The notes below the pieces were generated by a model. That model made no database searches and had not been told where the DNA came from. It saw only the letters and a list, made by a program, of their open reading frames with translations. A DNA stretch of 64,000 nucleotides. It comes from JAQBQB01 sp963846925 (GTDB lineage: Bacteria; Gemmatimonadota; Gemmatimonadetes; Gemmatimonadales; Gemmatimonadaceae). Position numbers and translations under genes: made by a program. Positions 35,358 through 45,286 of the stretch are shown piece by piece. Position 1 is the stretch's first letter. The number at the start of each line of letters is the position of its first letter. The stretch spans positions 248,001 to 312,000 of the forward strand of contig CAWJXW010000010.1 in the NCBI GenBank assembly GCA_963846925.1, written 5' to 3'.

Positions 35358-37110
35358 CCCACGTGAGTTGGACGATCGTCGCTCTGCCGTGCACGTCGTG
35401 CGCGGGGAGCGTCGTGTCGCGCAGAGCGACGTAGAGCGCGCGCTGTTCCGCGGGGGACAGCGCGTCGCCGGCCTTGATTGCCGCCTTGCACGCGACCGTC
35501 GCGGCGAGCCGCTCGTGGCGCGAATGCTCGCTCGCCCCGCGGTCGCCCGTGATCGCCGCCAGCGTCTCGCGCAGGCACCGCTCGGGATCGAAGCGCGGAT
35601 GCGGCATCGGCACGGCGCGAACGATCAGCGTGTGGCCGCCGAATCCCTCGATCTCGAACCCCAACTGCTCGAACGCCGCGCGATGCCGCTCGAACGCGTC
35701 GCTCTCGGCGGGACCCAGGTGCAACGTCATGGGAAAGAGCAATCGCTGCGCCGGCTGTTCGCCGCGCTCGAGAGCGCGCATGAACTGTTCGAACAGCACC
35801 CGCTCGTGTGCGGAATGCTGATCGATGAGAACGACGCCGTGCTCGTGCTCGAAAGCGATGTACGTGCGATGGAGTTGGAAGAGCGGCGGAACATCCGGTG
35901 GACCGGTGGACCGGTCGACCGGTGGACCGGGTGCGTCGCCAGGCGCCGGGCCGGTGGACGGGTGGACGGGTGAACTGGAAGGCTCGGCGAACAATCCTTC
36001 GTCACTGCTCGGCGCAATCGGAATCGAGTCGAGCTGGGTCGATTCGGCTGACGGTTCAGCGGACGGCACGTGGGTCGGCCAAACACGGCGGCCGAAGGTG
36101 GCGCCCGCGTCGAACGTGCCGAGCGCGCGGCGGACCGCGGTCTCGATCGCGCGCTCGACCGCCCATCGGTCGCGAAATCGAACTTCGGCCTTGGCGGGGT
36201 GCACGTTCACGTCCACCGAGTCCGCGGCAACCACGATGTCGAGAAACAACGTCGGCCGCACACCGGCGGGAATCGTCGACCGATAGGCTGTCTCGGCGGC
36301 GCGCGCGAGGCCCGGATCGCGTATGGCTCTGCCATTCACCGAAAGAAAGACGCGGCGCGTGGCCGTCCCCGCGTCGGACGGACGCTCGACCAACCCGGCG
36401 ACGTGCGTCGTACCGCTCACGTCGTCCACGTCGAGCAGACGTTCGGCGAAGGGACCGCCGTAGATCGCGGCCAACCGCTCTCGCGGCGTCGCGCTCGCCG
36501 GCAGCGAAAGGATCGGTCGTCCGTCGTGCGACAGCGAGATGCGCACGTCGCGGCGCGTGAGCGCCATCGTGGCGACGACGTCGAGAATGGCGCGCCACTC
36601 GGAGCGCGCGCCGCGGAGAAACTTGAGCCGCGCCGGCACGTTGAAGAACAGGCGCGACGCGCGCACGGTCGTGCCGCGGCGCCGGCTGGTCGCGTCGACG
36701 TCGATGACTCGCCCGCCGGCGGCGCGCACGAGCGTTCCGGCGCCGTCGTCGGGCGCGGTCTCGAGCTCGAGCTCCGTGACCGAGCAAATGGCAGCCAGCG
36801 CCTCGCCGCGAAACCCGAAGCTGCGCACGCCGACGAGGTCCCGTGCCGACCGAATTTTCGAGGTGGCGTGCCTCTCGAGCGCGAGCACGGCGTCGTCGCG
36901 GTTCATGCCCGTGCCGTCGTCGCTGACGCGTATCGCCTGCCGGCCGCCGTCCTCGATCGCGACGTCGATCGCATGGGCGCCCGCGTCCAGCGCGTTCTCG
37001 ATCAGTTCCTTCACGACCGACGCCGGGCGTTCGACGACCTCGCCCGCGGCGATTTGATCGGCGACGTCGCTCGGCAGGACGGCGATGCGCGGGGGAGAAG
37101 CGACGGTCAC
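35326..37110 (-). CDS. mutL: DNA mismatch repair protein MutL
   Basis: 594 aa. The N-terminal GHKL ATPase is clear: ELIENALDAGA, VSDDGTGMN, SFGFRGEALAAI. The C-terminal half has the endonuclease-type motif LIDQHSAHERVLFEQF (DQHA(X)2E(X)4E with Ser for Ala) and VHGRATIVQL. The linker (about residues 379-405) is Pro/Ser/Thr-rich and encoded by tandem 8-base units of the CGGTGGAC family; because 8 is not a multiple of 3, any change of copy number would shift the frame and remove the C-terminal domain. Acts with MutS in mismatch repair. Confidence 0.94.
   Translation of the reverse strand: MTVASPPRIAVLPSDVADQIAAGEVVERPASVVKELIENALDAGAHAIDVAIEDGGRQAIRVSDDGTGMNRDDAVLALERHATSKIRSARDLVGVRSFGFRGEALAAICSVTELELETAPDDGAGTLVRAAGGRVIDVDATSRRRGTTVRASRLFFNVPARLKFLRGARSEWRAILDVVATMALTRRDVRISLSHDGRPILSLPASATPRERLAAIYGGPFAERLLDVDDVSGTTHVAGLVERPSDAGTATRRVFLSVNGRAIRDPGLARAAETAYRSTIPAGVRPTLFLDIVVAADSVDVNVHPAKAEVRFRDRWAVERAIETAVRRALGTFDAGATFGRRVWPTHVPSAEPSAESTQLDSIPIAPSSDEGLFAEPSSSPVHPSTGPAPGDAPGPPVDRSTGPPDVPPLFQLHRTYIAFEHEHGVVLIDQHSAHERVLFEQFMRALERGEQPAQRLLFPMTLHLGPAESDAFERHRAAFEQLGFEIEGFGGHTLIVRAVPMPHPRFDPERCLRETLAAITGDRGASEHSRHERLAATVACKAAIKAGDALSPAEQRALYVALRDTTLPAHDVHGRATIVQLTWDEIDRRFGRH
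35896..35975. repeat. Octanucleotide tandem repeat inside mutL
   Basis: Four units of CGGTGGAC (one with CGAC) at 35896-35927 and three more (CGGTGGAC, GGGTGGAC, GGGTGAAC) at 35952-35975, separated by 24 bases. The same unit occurs at 56554-56609 and 59286-59318. Confidence 0.9.
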
Positions 37111-37143
37111 GGCGCCAAAGCTACGGGCGCGCCGCGCAGCCGG

Positions 37144-39543
37144 TCAATTGCCGATCTGCGACGCGTCCCGCGTATCGAGGGAAATGAGCGACGCCGTCTC
37201 GATCCAGCCGTCGCGCCCGTCGTCGAGGCGGACGCGCGTCCACGCGCCCTGGCGGCCGATCTCGCGCACGACCTCGCCGACGATCGCCGTGGGCCCTCGC
37301 TCACCCCCGATTTCGGGATCGGAGCTGAGCGACGCCGTGGTGCGCAGCACATTCAGGTGTCGGCCGGCGGCGCGCTCGACGAGCGCGAACCCGCACAGCA
37401 CGACGATTCCGGTCGCGACGCCGAGCGACCCGAGCCGCGTGCGCCGAACGAGGCCACCGCGGCGTGCACGCGCGGCGGCCCAGCCCCACGTCGCGAGCCA
37501 CAGGATGGCGGCCGCGATGAACACCCCCTCGACCGGGATCGGCAGAACGAATCCGCTCGCCGTCCACGGGAGGGAGTGTACCAGCTCCACGCGCTCGCGG
37601 ACGTCAGGGGCAAGCGGCTCGAGCCGCAGCGCGCGTTGCCACGCCGCGACGCTTCGCGCCGTGTCCGCGACAGCCCATGCGGCTGTGCCGAGGTTTGCCC
37701 ACGCGTCCGGCGCCCGGGGATCCGCTTGCACCGACTCGAGGAACGACTCGCGCGCGGCGACGAACTCGTGGCGTCCGTATGCCTCGACTCCCGCGTCGAA
37801 CGCCCGTCGCGGATCGCTGCCCTGAGTGAGCGCGTGAGCCGCGGCGGCTCCGAGCGCGGCGACGACCACGATGCTCATCACGCGTGTGAAAATCTGCGTA
37901 CGCGGCAGCGCCTCGTCGTCGACGGCGCGATACAATCGCTCCGCGCGCTCGGCCGCGTCGGCGGGAAGCGCGCCGCCGGCGGCGAACGCGGCCTCATCGA
38001 GCTCTCGCAGAAACCGCTCGGCTTGAGTCGCGATGCCGGTGGACACGCCGCGGCGCCGAAGCACTCTGGCCAGTCCTCCGGCTCGCGTGAAGCTCTCGGG
38101 TTCGAGCGTGAGGCGCTCGCTCAGCGCGGCCGTGTAGACGCGACGTACAGTCGAGGCGTCGCGGGATTTCGTCGCGGCCTTCACCGCCGCGCCGAGTCGG
38201 CGTGACGGCTCGTGGGACCGATTGGTCGTCGGGCGTTTCCCCGAGCGGCGGCGGAGCGTGAATGCCGGCAGGGGCGCGAGCGCCAGCAGCGCCCAGAATG
38301 CCGCGTACTCGTGCATGGGAGTGCGCGCCGCCCCGCGGTACCGCGGACGAAGAGGCAGGAGTGTCTCGGTGCGCGCCGTGTCGGCGGAGGCAAGCGACCC
38401 AGCACCGACGTGCACGCGCGTGCTACCCGTCGACGCGATCTCGTAGCGACGCGTCTCGGGGTTGAAGTAGCCGTAGCGAATCGGCGGCAAGTCGAGCTCG
38501 CCCGCAACCTTGGGAGTGAGCAGCCAATCGAATTCCTTCGACCCGGCGATGCGGCGCGCCGTCGTGTCGACTCGTACGCGCTCGTCGCCTTTCACCAGCG
38601 TCGCCCACGGGACGCCGACCGCGGGGCGCGGAAAGAGCTTCACGTTTCCGGTGCCCATGACGCGGACGGTCAGCACGATGGGATCGCCGACCCGCGACGC
38701 CAACGTGTCGAGGCGGGTGGCCAGGCGCACGTTCCCGACGGCTCCGCCGAAATCGGCCGGGCGTCCCGCCATGGGCGGCTCGACCGCGACGATGATCGTG
38801 CTGTCGGTCTCGAGGTCGTGCGTCTCCTCGCGGCTGAAGAAGCTCGCCGAGAGCGGCAGCGAATAGACGAGTTGCGCCGGCGGAATCGCGAAGCGGCCGG
38901 GCATCAATGGGAAGAGCGCGCGCTGGTAGACGAGCGCGTCGAAGCAATGCGAGCCGCCTTCCCGTCGAGGCGGGTTCGCGCGGGCCGGCAGGTCATAGGC
39001 GAGCATCGACTGCATGTCGGGCGGAAAGAACGTGGGGTTTCGGCGCAGCCGGTCGCGCACGGCGGCGTTGAGAAAGACCGCGACCTCGTAGTTCGCCTGT
39101 TGTCCGACGTACACCGTTTCGGGCACCGACAGCGCGCGGAAGTCGACCGAGAGGCTGGTGTCCACGCGGGCGCGCGCGACCACCGCGGGGATCTGCGCGC
39201 GTCCAGCCGTGTGCACGGCGATCTCCACCGGCCGCGATCGTATGACGTCCTTGCCGAGTCGCGCTTCGAACGGGGACAGCGAATAGGTGCCGGTGCGGTC
39301 GGTGGTGAGCACGTATCGATATTCCGCCGTCACGGATCCGTTGGCGCGGTCGTACGACACGTGCGGGACGGGGGACGAGCGCAGAATGTCGAACGGATAG
39401 AACGACGGCGCGACAAGCCGGGGGACGGTCGACCCCCTGGCGCTCACCGCGACGCTCACCTCGAACGCCTCGCATGTCGACGCCGAATCGGGCCCGTGCG
39501 CGACGATCGCGAGCTGCGCGATTATGGCAAGCGCGCCGATCAC
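37144..39543 (-). CDS. BatD-like protein fused to TPR and SH3-like domains (BatD/BatE fusion)
   Basis: 799 aa. The N-terminal half is BatD-type: signal peptide, beta-rich domains (VYVGQQANYEVAVFLN, VGDPIVLTVRVMGTGNVKLFPRP), a membrane helix near residue 420 (HEYAAFWALLALAPLPAF). Then a cytoplasmic helical part, another helix, a TPR stretch (YGRHEFVAARESFLESVQADPRAPDAWANLGTAAWA is read in pieces), two further helices and a C-terminal SH3-like region (IGRQGAWTRVRLDDGRDGWI). It ends the moxR-bat operon and lies 33 bases ahead of mutL. Bat proteins are linked to aerotolerance and envelope stress; molecular activity unknown. Confidence 0.75.
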   Translation of the reverse strand: MIGALAIIAQLAIVAHGPDSASTCEAFEVSVAVSARGSTVPRLVAPSFYPFDILRSSPVPHVSYDRANGSVTAEYRYVLTTDRTGTYSLSPFEARLGKDVIRSRPVEIAVHTAGRAQIPAVVARARVDTSLSVDFRALSVPETVYVGQQANYEVAVFLNAAVRDRLRRNPTFFPPDMQSMLAYDLPARANPPRREGGSHCFDALVYQRALFPLMPGRFAIPPAQLVYSLPLSASFFSREETHDLETDSTIIVAVEPPMAGRPADFGGAVGNVRLATRLDTLASRVGDPIVLTVRVMGTGNVKLFPRPAVGVPWATLVKGDERVRVDTTARRIAGSKEFDWLLTPKVAGELDLPPIRYGYFNPETRRYEIASTGSTRVHVGAGSLASADTARTETLLPLRPRYRGAARTPMHEYAAFWALLALAPLPAFTLRRRSGKRPTTNRSHEPSRRLGAAVKAATKSRDASTVRRVYTAALSERLTLEPESFTRAGGLARVLRRRGVSTGIATQAERFLRELDEAAFAAGGALPADAAERAERLYRAVDDEALPRTQIFTRVMSIVVVAALGAAAAHALTQGSDPRRAFDAGVEAYGRHEFVAARESFLESVQADPRAPDAWANLGTAAWAVADTARSVAAWQRALRLEPLAPDVRERVELVHSLPWTASGFVLPIPVEGVFIAAAILWLATWGWAAARARRGGLVRRTRLGSLGVATGIVVLCGFALVERAAGRHLNVLRTTASLSSDPEIGGERGPTAIVGEVVREIGRQGAWTRVRLDDGRDGWIETASLISLDTRDASQIGN

Positions 39544-40229
39544 CAGTCCTTTCCTCCAGGCGGCGGCTCGACGCGGTTCGCTTTCTGTCGCTTGGACTGC
39601 ACGTCACGCTCTTCGCGCGCCGCGCTGCCGAGCAGCTGCTCCGCCTGTTGCTGTCCGAGACCGCCCTGCGGCTGCGGCGAACGCTGTTGCGGCGGCGCGC
39701 TCGAACCGCCGCCCCCTCCGCCGCCGCCACCCCCGCCGCCCTTCTGCTTCTGTCGGAGCGCGAGCTCGTAGTTCCATTTGGCGTCCAGGTCGTTCGGACG
39801 CATGAGCAGCGCCTTCTTGTAGATGGCGAGCGTCGAATCCAACGCCCCGCTCTGATCGCCCCCCGCGCCGCCAGGCGGAGCTGCGAGCGCTGGCTTCAGG
39901 TGCGCGAGACCGAGATTGAACAGCGTGCGGAATCGAAGCTCGTCTTTCTTGATGTCGGTGAGCGAGCGGAGCGCGTCCACCGACGACGCGTTCGAGTCGG
40001 CGGCGACGAGCGCCGTGCCGAAGTTGTAGAGCGCCTCGGCCGACTTGTCGCCGGCGGCGATCGCGTCGCGGTACAGCGACGCGGCCTGCGTGTACTGGCC
40101 GTGATGATACGCCGCCGCCGCCTGTTGCGACCGCGTGAGGCGCGCGCATCCGTTGAGCGAGACCATCAGCAGCAATCCGGCGGCGGCTGCGGCCGTCTGG
40201 GAGGCCGAGCGAGTTGCGGCGGTGACCAC
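39540..40229 (-). CDS. BatC-like TPR lipoprotein
   Basis: 229 aa from GTG 40229. The lipobox ends at Cys28 (MVSLNGCARLTR). TPR-like repeats follow (AAYHHGQYTQAASLYRDAIA, ALYNFGTALVAADS, AIYKKALLMRPNDLDAKWNY), then a Gly12 run and a Gln/Pro-rich tail. ATG 40168 is also possible but would lose the signal peptide. It overlaps batD by 4 bases; the frame of batB runs across it. Confidence 0.7.
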   Translation of the reverse strand: MVTAATRSASQTAAAAAGLLLMVSLNGCARLTRSQQAAAAYHHGQYTQAASLYRDAIAAGDKSAEALYNFGTALVAADSNASSVDALRSLTDIKKDELRFRTLFNLGLAHLKPALAAPPGGAGGDQSGALDSTLAIYKKALLMRPNDLDAKWNYELALRQKQKGGGGGGGGGGGGSSAPPQQRSPQPQGGLGQQQAEQLLGSAAREERDVQSKRQKANRVEPPPGGKDW

Positions 40230-41238
40230 GACGCTCGATGAGCAGCGTGTCGAGCAGCAGTAGCAGCAACGCGGGAAAGAGGAACCACTGGTAGCGCGGC
40301 GTCTTCGTCTCGCCGCCGAGACTCGCCCGCGCCTTGGTTCGCAGCGTGGCGAGGGCCGATTTGATGCGAGCGGCCTTGTCCGTCGCGCCGGCGGGGATGA
40401 ACGTCCCGCCGGCGGCGTCGGCTGCGCCTTTCAAGAATTCTGGATGGTAGTTCGTGATCACCGTGCTGCCGTTTTCGTCCTTCTTCGTGGTGGTCGACCC
40501 GTCGGGATTCTTGATCGGGATCGTCGTGCCTTCCGTCGTGCCGAACCCCACCGTCACGAGGCTGATTCCCTGCTGCGCCGCGCGCCTGGCCTCGGTTTGA
40601 ACGTCCTCGAGCGGCTCGAACGCCTCCCCATCGCTCATGACGACCAGTGCGCGATCCGAGCCACTGTTCGTGGCGGTGAGAAGGTCGACGCCCTGGTGAA
40701 TGGTCCGGGCCAGCGACGTCCCCGCCTGCCCCACCACGGTCGGGTCGAGGTTGTCGAGAAAGAGGTCGAGAGCGCCCTCGTCGATCGTGAGCGGCGACAA
40801 AACATAGCTGCGCCCGGCAAACGCCTGCACCCCGATTCGGTCGCCGGGCGACAGGGCGCGCAGCCGCCGAACTTCCTCCTTCATTCGCTCGAGGCGGCTC
40901 GGCCGCTCGTCCTGGGCCAGCATCGAGAGTGACGCGTCGAGCGCGAGCACCATGTCGATGCCGCGCGTGCGAACGACGGTCCGCTCGTCTCCCCACCGCG
41001 GACCCGCGACCGCCACGCCGACCAGCGACCCGGCGACGCCCAGCCGCACCATGCGCCAGCCCGGCCGCACCAGCGTGCGCGGCGGGATGATCCGCGAAAT
41101 CACGTCCATGGTGCCGAGTCGACCCAGCCGAGCCTTGCGCTGCGCGAACGACCGCCGGAGGACATAGATCGTCAGCAGCGGAAGGATCACCGCCAGGGCG
41201 AGCAGGTACGGATAGTCGAGCGTCACGTCGGGCATCAC
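39604..41238 (-). CDS. BatB-like VWA-domain membrane protein (frame stays open over batC)
   Basis: The conserved BatB protein occupies about 40235-41238: a membrane helix (LLALAVILPLLTIYVL), a second helix, then a von Willebrand A domain with the MIDAS motif DASLSMLAQD and VVMSDGEAF, and a final helix (LFPALLLLLLDTLLIE). After that the frame continues without a stop to 39604, entirely over batC, where the translation has no recognisable homology. A one-base gain near the end would give a stop at 40166. I give the as-sequenced ORF; the real end is probably near 40166-40240. Coupled to batA by ATGA. Confidence 0.7.
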   Translation of the reverse strand: MMPDVTLDYPYLLALAVILPLLTIYVLRRSFAQRKARLGRLGTMDVISRIIPPRTLVRPGWRMVRLGVAGSLVGVAVAGPRWGDERTVVRTRGIDMVLALDASLSMLAQDERPSRLERMKEEVRRLRALSPGDRIGVQAFAGRSYVLSPLTIDEGALDLFLDNLDPTVVGQAGTSLARTIHQGVDLLTATNSGSDRALVVMSDGEAFEPLEDVQTEARRAAQQGISLVTVGFGTTEGTTIPIKNPDGSTTTKKDENGSTVITNYHPEFLKGAADAAGGTFIPAGATDKAARIKSALATLRTKARASLGGETKTPRYQWFLFPALLLLLLDTLLIERRGHRRNSLGLPDGRSRRRIAADGLAQRMRAPHAVATGGGGVSSRPVHAGRVAVPRRDRRRRQVGRGALQLRHGARRRRLERVVGGRAPLAHRHQERRASIPHAVQSRSRAPEASARSSAWRRGGRSERGVGFDARHLQEGAAHASERPGRQMELRARAPTEAEGRRGWRRRRGRRFERAAATAFAAAAGRSRTATGGAAARQRGARRA

Positions 41239-42227
41239 GGCAGCGGCCCCCGGCGCGCGGCGAGCATCAGCTCCGCGAACAACATCAGAGCCGCGAAGTA
41301 CAGCGGCCAGCGAAATAGCTCGGTGTACCGCACGTAGGCGCGTGTCCGCACCGGCTCACGCTCGAGCTGGTCGATCTCTTGATAGATGCGCTGGAGCGCG
41401 GCCGCGTCGCGCGCGCGGTAGTAGCGGCCGCCGGTGGTTTTCGCGATGTCGGAGAGCAGCGGCTCGTCGATCCGCACGAGACGGTTCTCATAGCGAAGTC
41501 CGAACAGTCCGCGACCGACGGGTACCGGCGCCATGCCCTCGGTGCCGACGCCGATCGTGTAAATCTTGATCCCGAACACCGCCGCCGCCTTCGCGGCCGT
41601 ACGCGGATCGATTGCGCCGCGATTGTTCTCGCCGTCGGTGAGAAGGATCATGACGCGCGATCGGCCCGGCGCGTCGCGCAGCCGGTTGGCCGCCGTGGCG
41701 ATCGCGGTTCCGATGGCCGTGCCGTCCTCGAGCTGCCCGGCGGCGAGATTGTCGACCGCCATGTTCACCACGGGATAGTCGGTCGTGAGCGGCACCTGCG
41801 TGAGCGCTTCGGACGCGAACGCGACGACGCCGATGCGGTCGCTCGTGCGCGCGGCGATGAATCGCTTGACGACGTCCTTCGCCACCTCGAGCCGGTTGTT
41901 CGGCGTGAAGTCCTGCGCCAGCATCGAGCTCGAGAGGTCGATCACGAGAACGATGTTGATTCCCTCGCTCGTCGTGTTCTCCGAATGCGATCCCGAGCGC
42001 GGTCTCGACAGGGCGACGATCGTGGACGCGAGCAGCAGGTTCCGGAAGAGGAAGAGGATGAACGGCGTCCGCCGCCCGGCGCGCGGACCGCTGGCCAGGA
42101 CGGCGACGCGCGAGAAGACGATCGCGCTCGGGCGCCGGCGCCGGCGAATGATCCACCAGATCGGCAGCAGGAGGAGAAACGCGAGAACCCACGGCGTCGC
42201 GAACTGAATTCTGCCGAGCGCGATCAC
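41235..42227 (-). CDS. BatA-like VWA-domain membrane protein
   Basis: 330 aa. N-terminal helix (WVLAFLLLLPIWWII), a second helix near residue 60, then a VWA domain with the MIDAS motif DLSSSMLAQDF, GTAIGTAIATAANRL and LLTDGENNRG, and a C-terminal helix (PLYFAALMLFAELML). Partner of BatB; the two probably form a membrane-anchored VWA complex worked on by the MoxR ATPase. Overlaps its neighbours by 4 bases on both sides. Confidence 0.88.
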   Translation of the reverse strand: MIALGRIQFATPWVLAFLLLLPIWWIIRRRRRPSAIVFSRVAVLASGPRAGRRTPFILFLFRNLLLASTIVALSRPRSGSHSENTTSEGINIVLVIDLSSSMLAQDFTPNNRLEVAKDVVKRFIAARTSDRIGVVAFASEALTQVPLTTDYPVVNMAVDNLAAGQLEDGTAIGTAIATAANRLRDAPGRSRVMILLTDGENNRGAIDPRTAAKAAAVFGIKIYTIGVGTEGMAPVPVGRGLFGLRYENRLVRIDEPLLSDIAKTTGGRYYRARDAAALQRIYQEIDQLEREPVRTRAYVRYTELFRWPLYFAALMLFAELMLAARRGPLP

Positions 42228-43225
42228 GCGGCCTCCGAGGACGAGGCCGCCGTCGGAGAGGACGTCGTCTGAGATTCCGGTGGCGTCGCGGCGTGCTCGG
42301 CGGCGACGATCGCGCGCGCCTCGCGACCAAGGTCATGGGCCCGGTCCGTGCTCACCGCACGTCGTGCGAACTTGATCAGGTCGGCGTCGGTCAACACACG
42401 CGTCAGTCTTCCTTCGGGCACGGTCGGCAGCTCGCGCGCGGCGCGCTGGAGCTCCGTACTCGTGAGCGACAACGCCGCGCGCGTGTGGCGCGCCGCGAGA
42501 TAGTCGCGCAGCACCTCGATCACGAGCGTCACGTACCGCCCACGCTCGCCCGCTTCCAGCAAGGCGAGCCTCTCGATGCGCTCGAAGTCCGCCTCGGCCT
42601 GCTTGAATGGATCGATGGCGGGAATCGGCTTCGCCTGCCGGCGGCGCCGTTTCCACCACCAATACAGGAGGATGAGACCGATCGCCACGGCGGCGAGGAG
42701 GGCCCACAGCCACCAGGGGAACGGATTCACCTCGAACAGGTCGCGCGGCGGCTTGGGGATTCGCTTGGCGCTGTCCGCCGGCAGCACGCTCTTCACGAAA
42801 ATCGTCGCGCCCGTGACGGGAATCCGCCGCGTCGCCGACCCGAGCTTGACGATGATGTCGTCGAGGCGGATGGGCTGCCGCCCAACGTCCCACGCCGCGA
42901 CTCGATAATCCGCGTACTGCTCGACCGCGGACGTATCCGCGCTCGAGCGAACGTTCACCGGATCCAGCGACTGCACCGCGCCGCTCGAGTCGAGCTGGCG
43001 CGGAAAATCGATCGTCGCGCCCAACGGCGCGCGAACGCCGATCGTGACGCGGAACGGATCGCCGACGCGCACGCTGTCGGCCGCAACCTTGATGGCCGTC
43101 TTCACCTGAAGCGCGCTCGACGCGTTCTGCGCCACCGCCGCTCCCGCCGAGAACGCGACGAGACACCAAGCCATCGCCGCGCGGCGCGCCGTCGCGAATC
43201 CTGGTGTTCGCACGCGGCGCGTCAC
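42224..43225 (-). CDS. DUF4381-like membrane protein of the moxR-bat operon
   Basis: 333 aa, GTG start. Signal peptide (VAFSAGAAVAQ), a periplasmic beta domain of about 130 aa (VRVGDPFRVTIGVRAPLGATIDF), one membrane helix (WWLWALLAAVAIGLILLYWW) and a helical cytoplasmic tail (LLEAGERGRYVTLVIEVLRDYLAARH). This is the usual protein between DUF58 and BatA genes. Function unknown; likely a structural part of the complex. Confidence 0.7.
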   Translation of the reverse strand: MTRRVRTPGFATARRAAMAWCLVAFSAGAAVAQNASSALQVKTAIKVAADSVRVGDPFRVTIGVRAPLGATIDFPRQLDSSGAVQSLDPVNVRSSADTSAVEQYADYRVAAWDVGRQPIRLDDIIVKLGSATRRIPVTGATIFVKSVLPADSAKRIPKPPRDLFEVNPFPWWLWALLAAVAIGLILLYWWWKRRRRQAKPIPAIDPFKQAEADFERIERLALLEAGERGRYVTLVIEVLRDYLAARHTRAALSLTSTELQRAARELPTVPEGRLTRVLTDADLIKFARRAVSTDRAHDLGREARAIVAAEHAATPPESQTTSSPTAASSSEAA

Positions 43226-44202
43226 CGTTGCACCCTCGTCTCGCGCGTGCGGAAGAACCGCAACAGCGGTTCCATGATGCCGCGGTCGGTTCGCACGGCG
43301 ATCTCGTCGATCGCCAAGCGGCGCAGCAGATGCCGCCGCCGGTCGGCTTCCTCCGCGACGGCGGTGTTGAAACTGTGGCGCACGGCGGGATTGCTCGTGT
43401 CCACGTCGAGCATTGCTCCGGTTTCCGGATCGACGAATCGCGCGAGGCCCACGTCGGGCAACGTCTTCTCGCTCGGATCCTCGACCGTCACCGCCACGAC
43501 GTCATGCCGCTGCGCGAGGAGTTTGAGCGGCCGCTCGATCTGTTCGCCGAGGAAATCGGAGACGAGGAAGATGATCGCCTTGTGCGCGAGCATCTTGTTC
43601 AAGTATTCGGTCGCGCCGGCGATGTCCGTGCCGCGCCCCTGGGGCGTGAACGCGAGAATGTCGCGAATGAGGCGCAGCGCGTGGCGGCGCCCTTTTCGCG
43701 GCGGAACGACATGCTCGATGCGGTCGGTGAACATCAACCCGCCGACGCGGTCGTTGTTGCGAATGGCCGACATCGTCAGCACGGCCGCCAGCTCCGACGC
43801 GACCTCGCTCTTGAACCGCCGCCGTGTGCCGAACCGCTCCGAGCCCGACACGTCCACCGCGAGCATCACCGTCAGCTCGCGCTCCTCGATGTAGCGCTTG
43901 ACGTACGGACGCTGCATGCGCGCCGTGACGTTCCAGTCGATGCTGCGCACTTCGTCGCCCGCCTGGTACTCGCGGACCTCCGAGAACTCCATCCCCTGCC
44001 CCTTGAACACCGACCGGTACTCGCCGGTGAACAAAGAATTCACGAGGCCGCGCGTGCGCAGCTCGAGGAGCTTGACCTGCCGCAACACTTCGGGCGGCAC
44101 GGCCGGCGCGGCGCCGGTCGACGTGGAGAGGGCGAAGGATCCGGAGCGCCGCGGCGGCGGAACCGGCGCGGGCGCGGAACGGCGAAAGAGAGAGAACGCC
44201 AC
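43222..44202 (-). CDS. DUF58 domain protein
   Basis: 326 aa cytoplasmic or membrane-associated protein. The motif EVREYQAGDEVRSIDWNVTAR and the following ELTVMLAVDVSGS are the core of DUF58, a VWA-like fold found next to MoxR ATPases. It lies 60 bases after moxR and overlaps the next gene by 4 bases. It may act as an adaptor between MoxR and the Bat proteins; that is family-level inference. Confidence 0.9.
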   Translation of the reverse strand: MAFSLFRRSAPAPVPPPRRSGSFALSTSTGAAPAVPPEVLRQVKLLELRTRGLVNSLFTGEYRSVFKGQGMEFSEVREYQAGDEVRSIDWNVTARMQRPYVKRYIEERELTVMLAVDVSGSERFGTRRRFKSEVASELAAVLTMSAIRNNDRVGGLMFTDRIEHVVPPRKGRRHALRLIRDILAFTPQGRGTDIAGATEYLNKMLAHKAIIFLVSDFLGEQIERPLKLLAQRHDVVAVTVEDPSEKTLPDVGLARFVDPETGAMLDVDTSNPAVRHSFNTAVAEEADRRRHLLRRLAIDEIAVRTDRGIMEPLLRFFRTRETRVQR

Positions 44203-44262
44203 GTCAGGCCTCGGAGAGGGGCCTCTCGATCCGCCGAACCATAGATTGCCTCAGGGGCGACA

Positions 44263-45279
<1,017 letters not shown>

Positions 45280-45286
45280 TCGTGCA

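Noticed and set aside
36070..38205. 711-residue plus-strand frame opposite mutL and batD
   Set aside because: Composition-driven shadow without domains, crossing two well-supported minus-strand genes.
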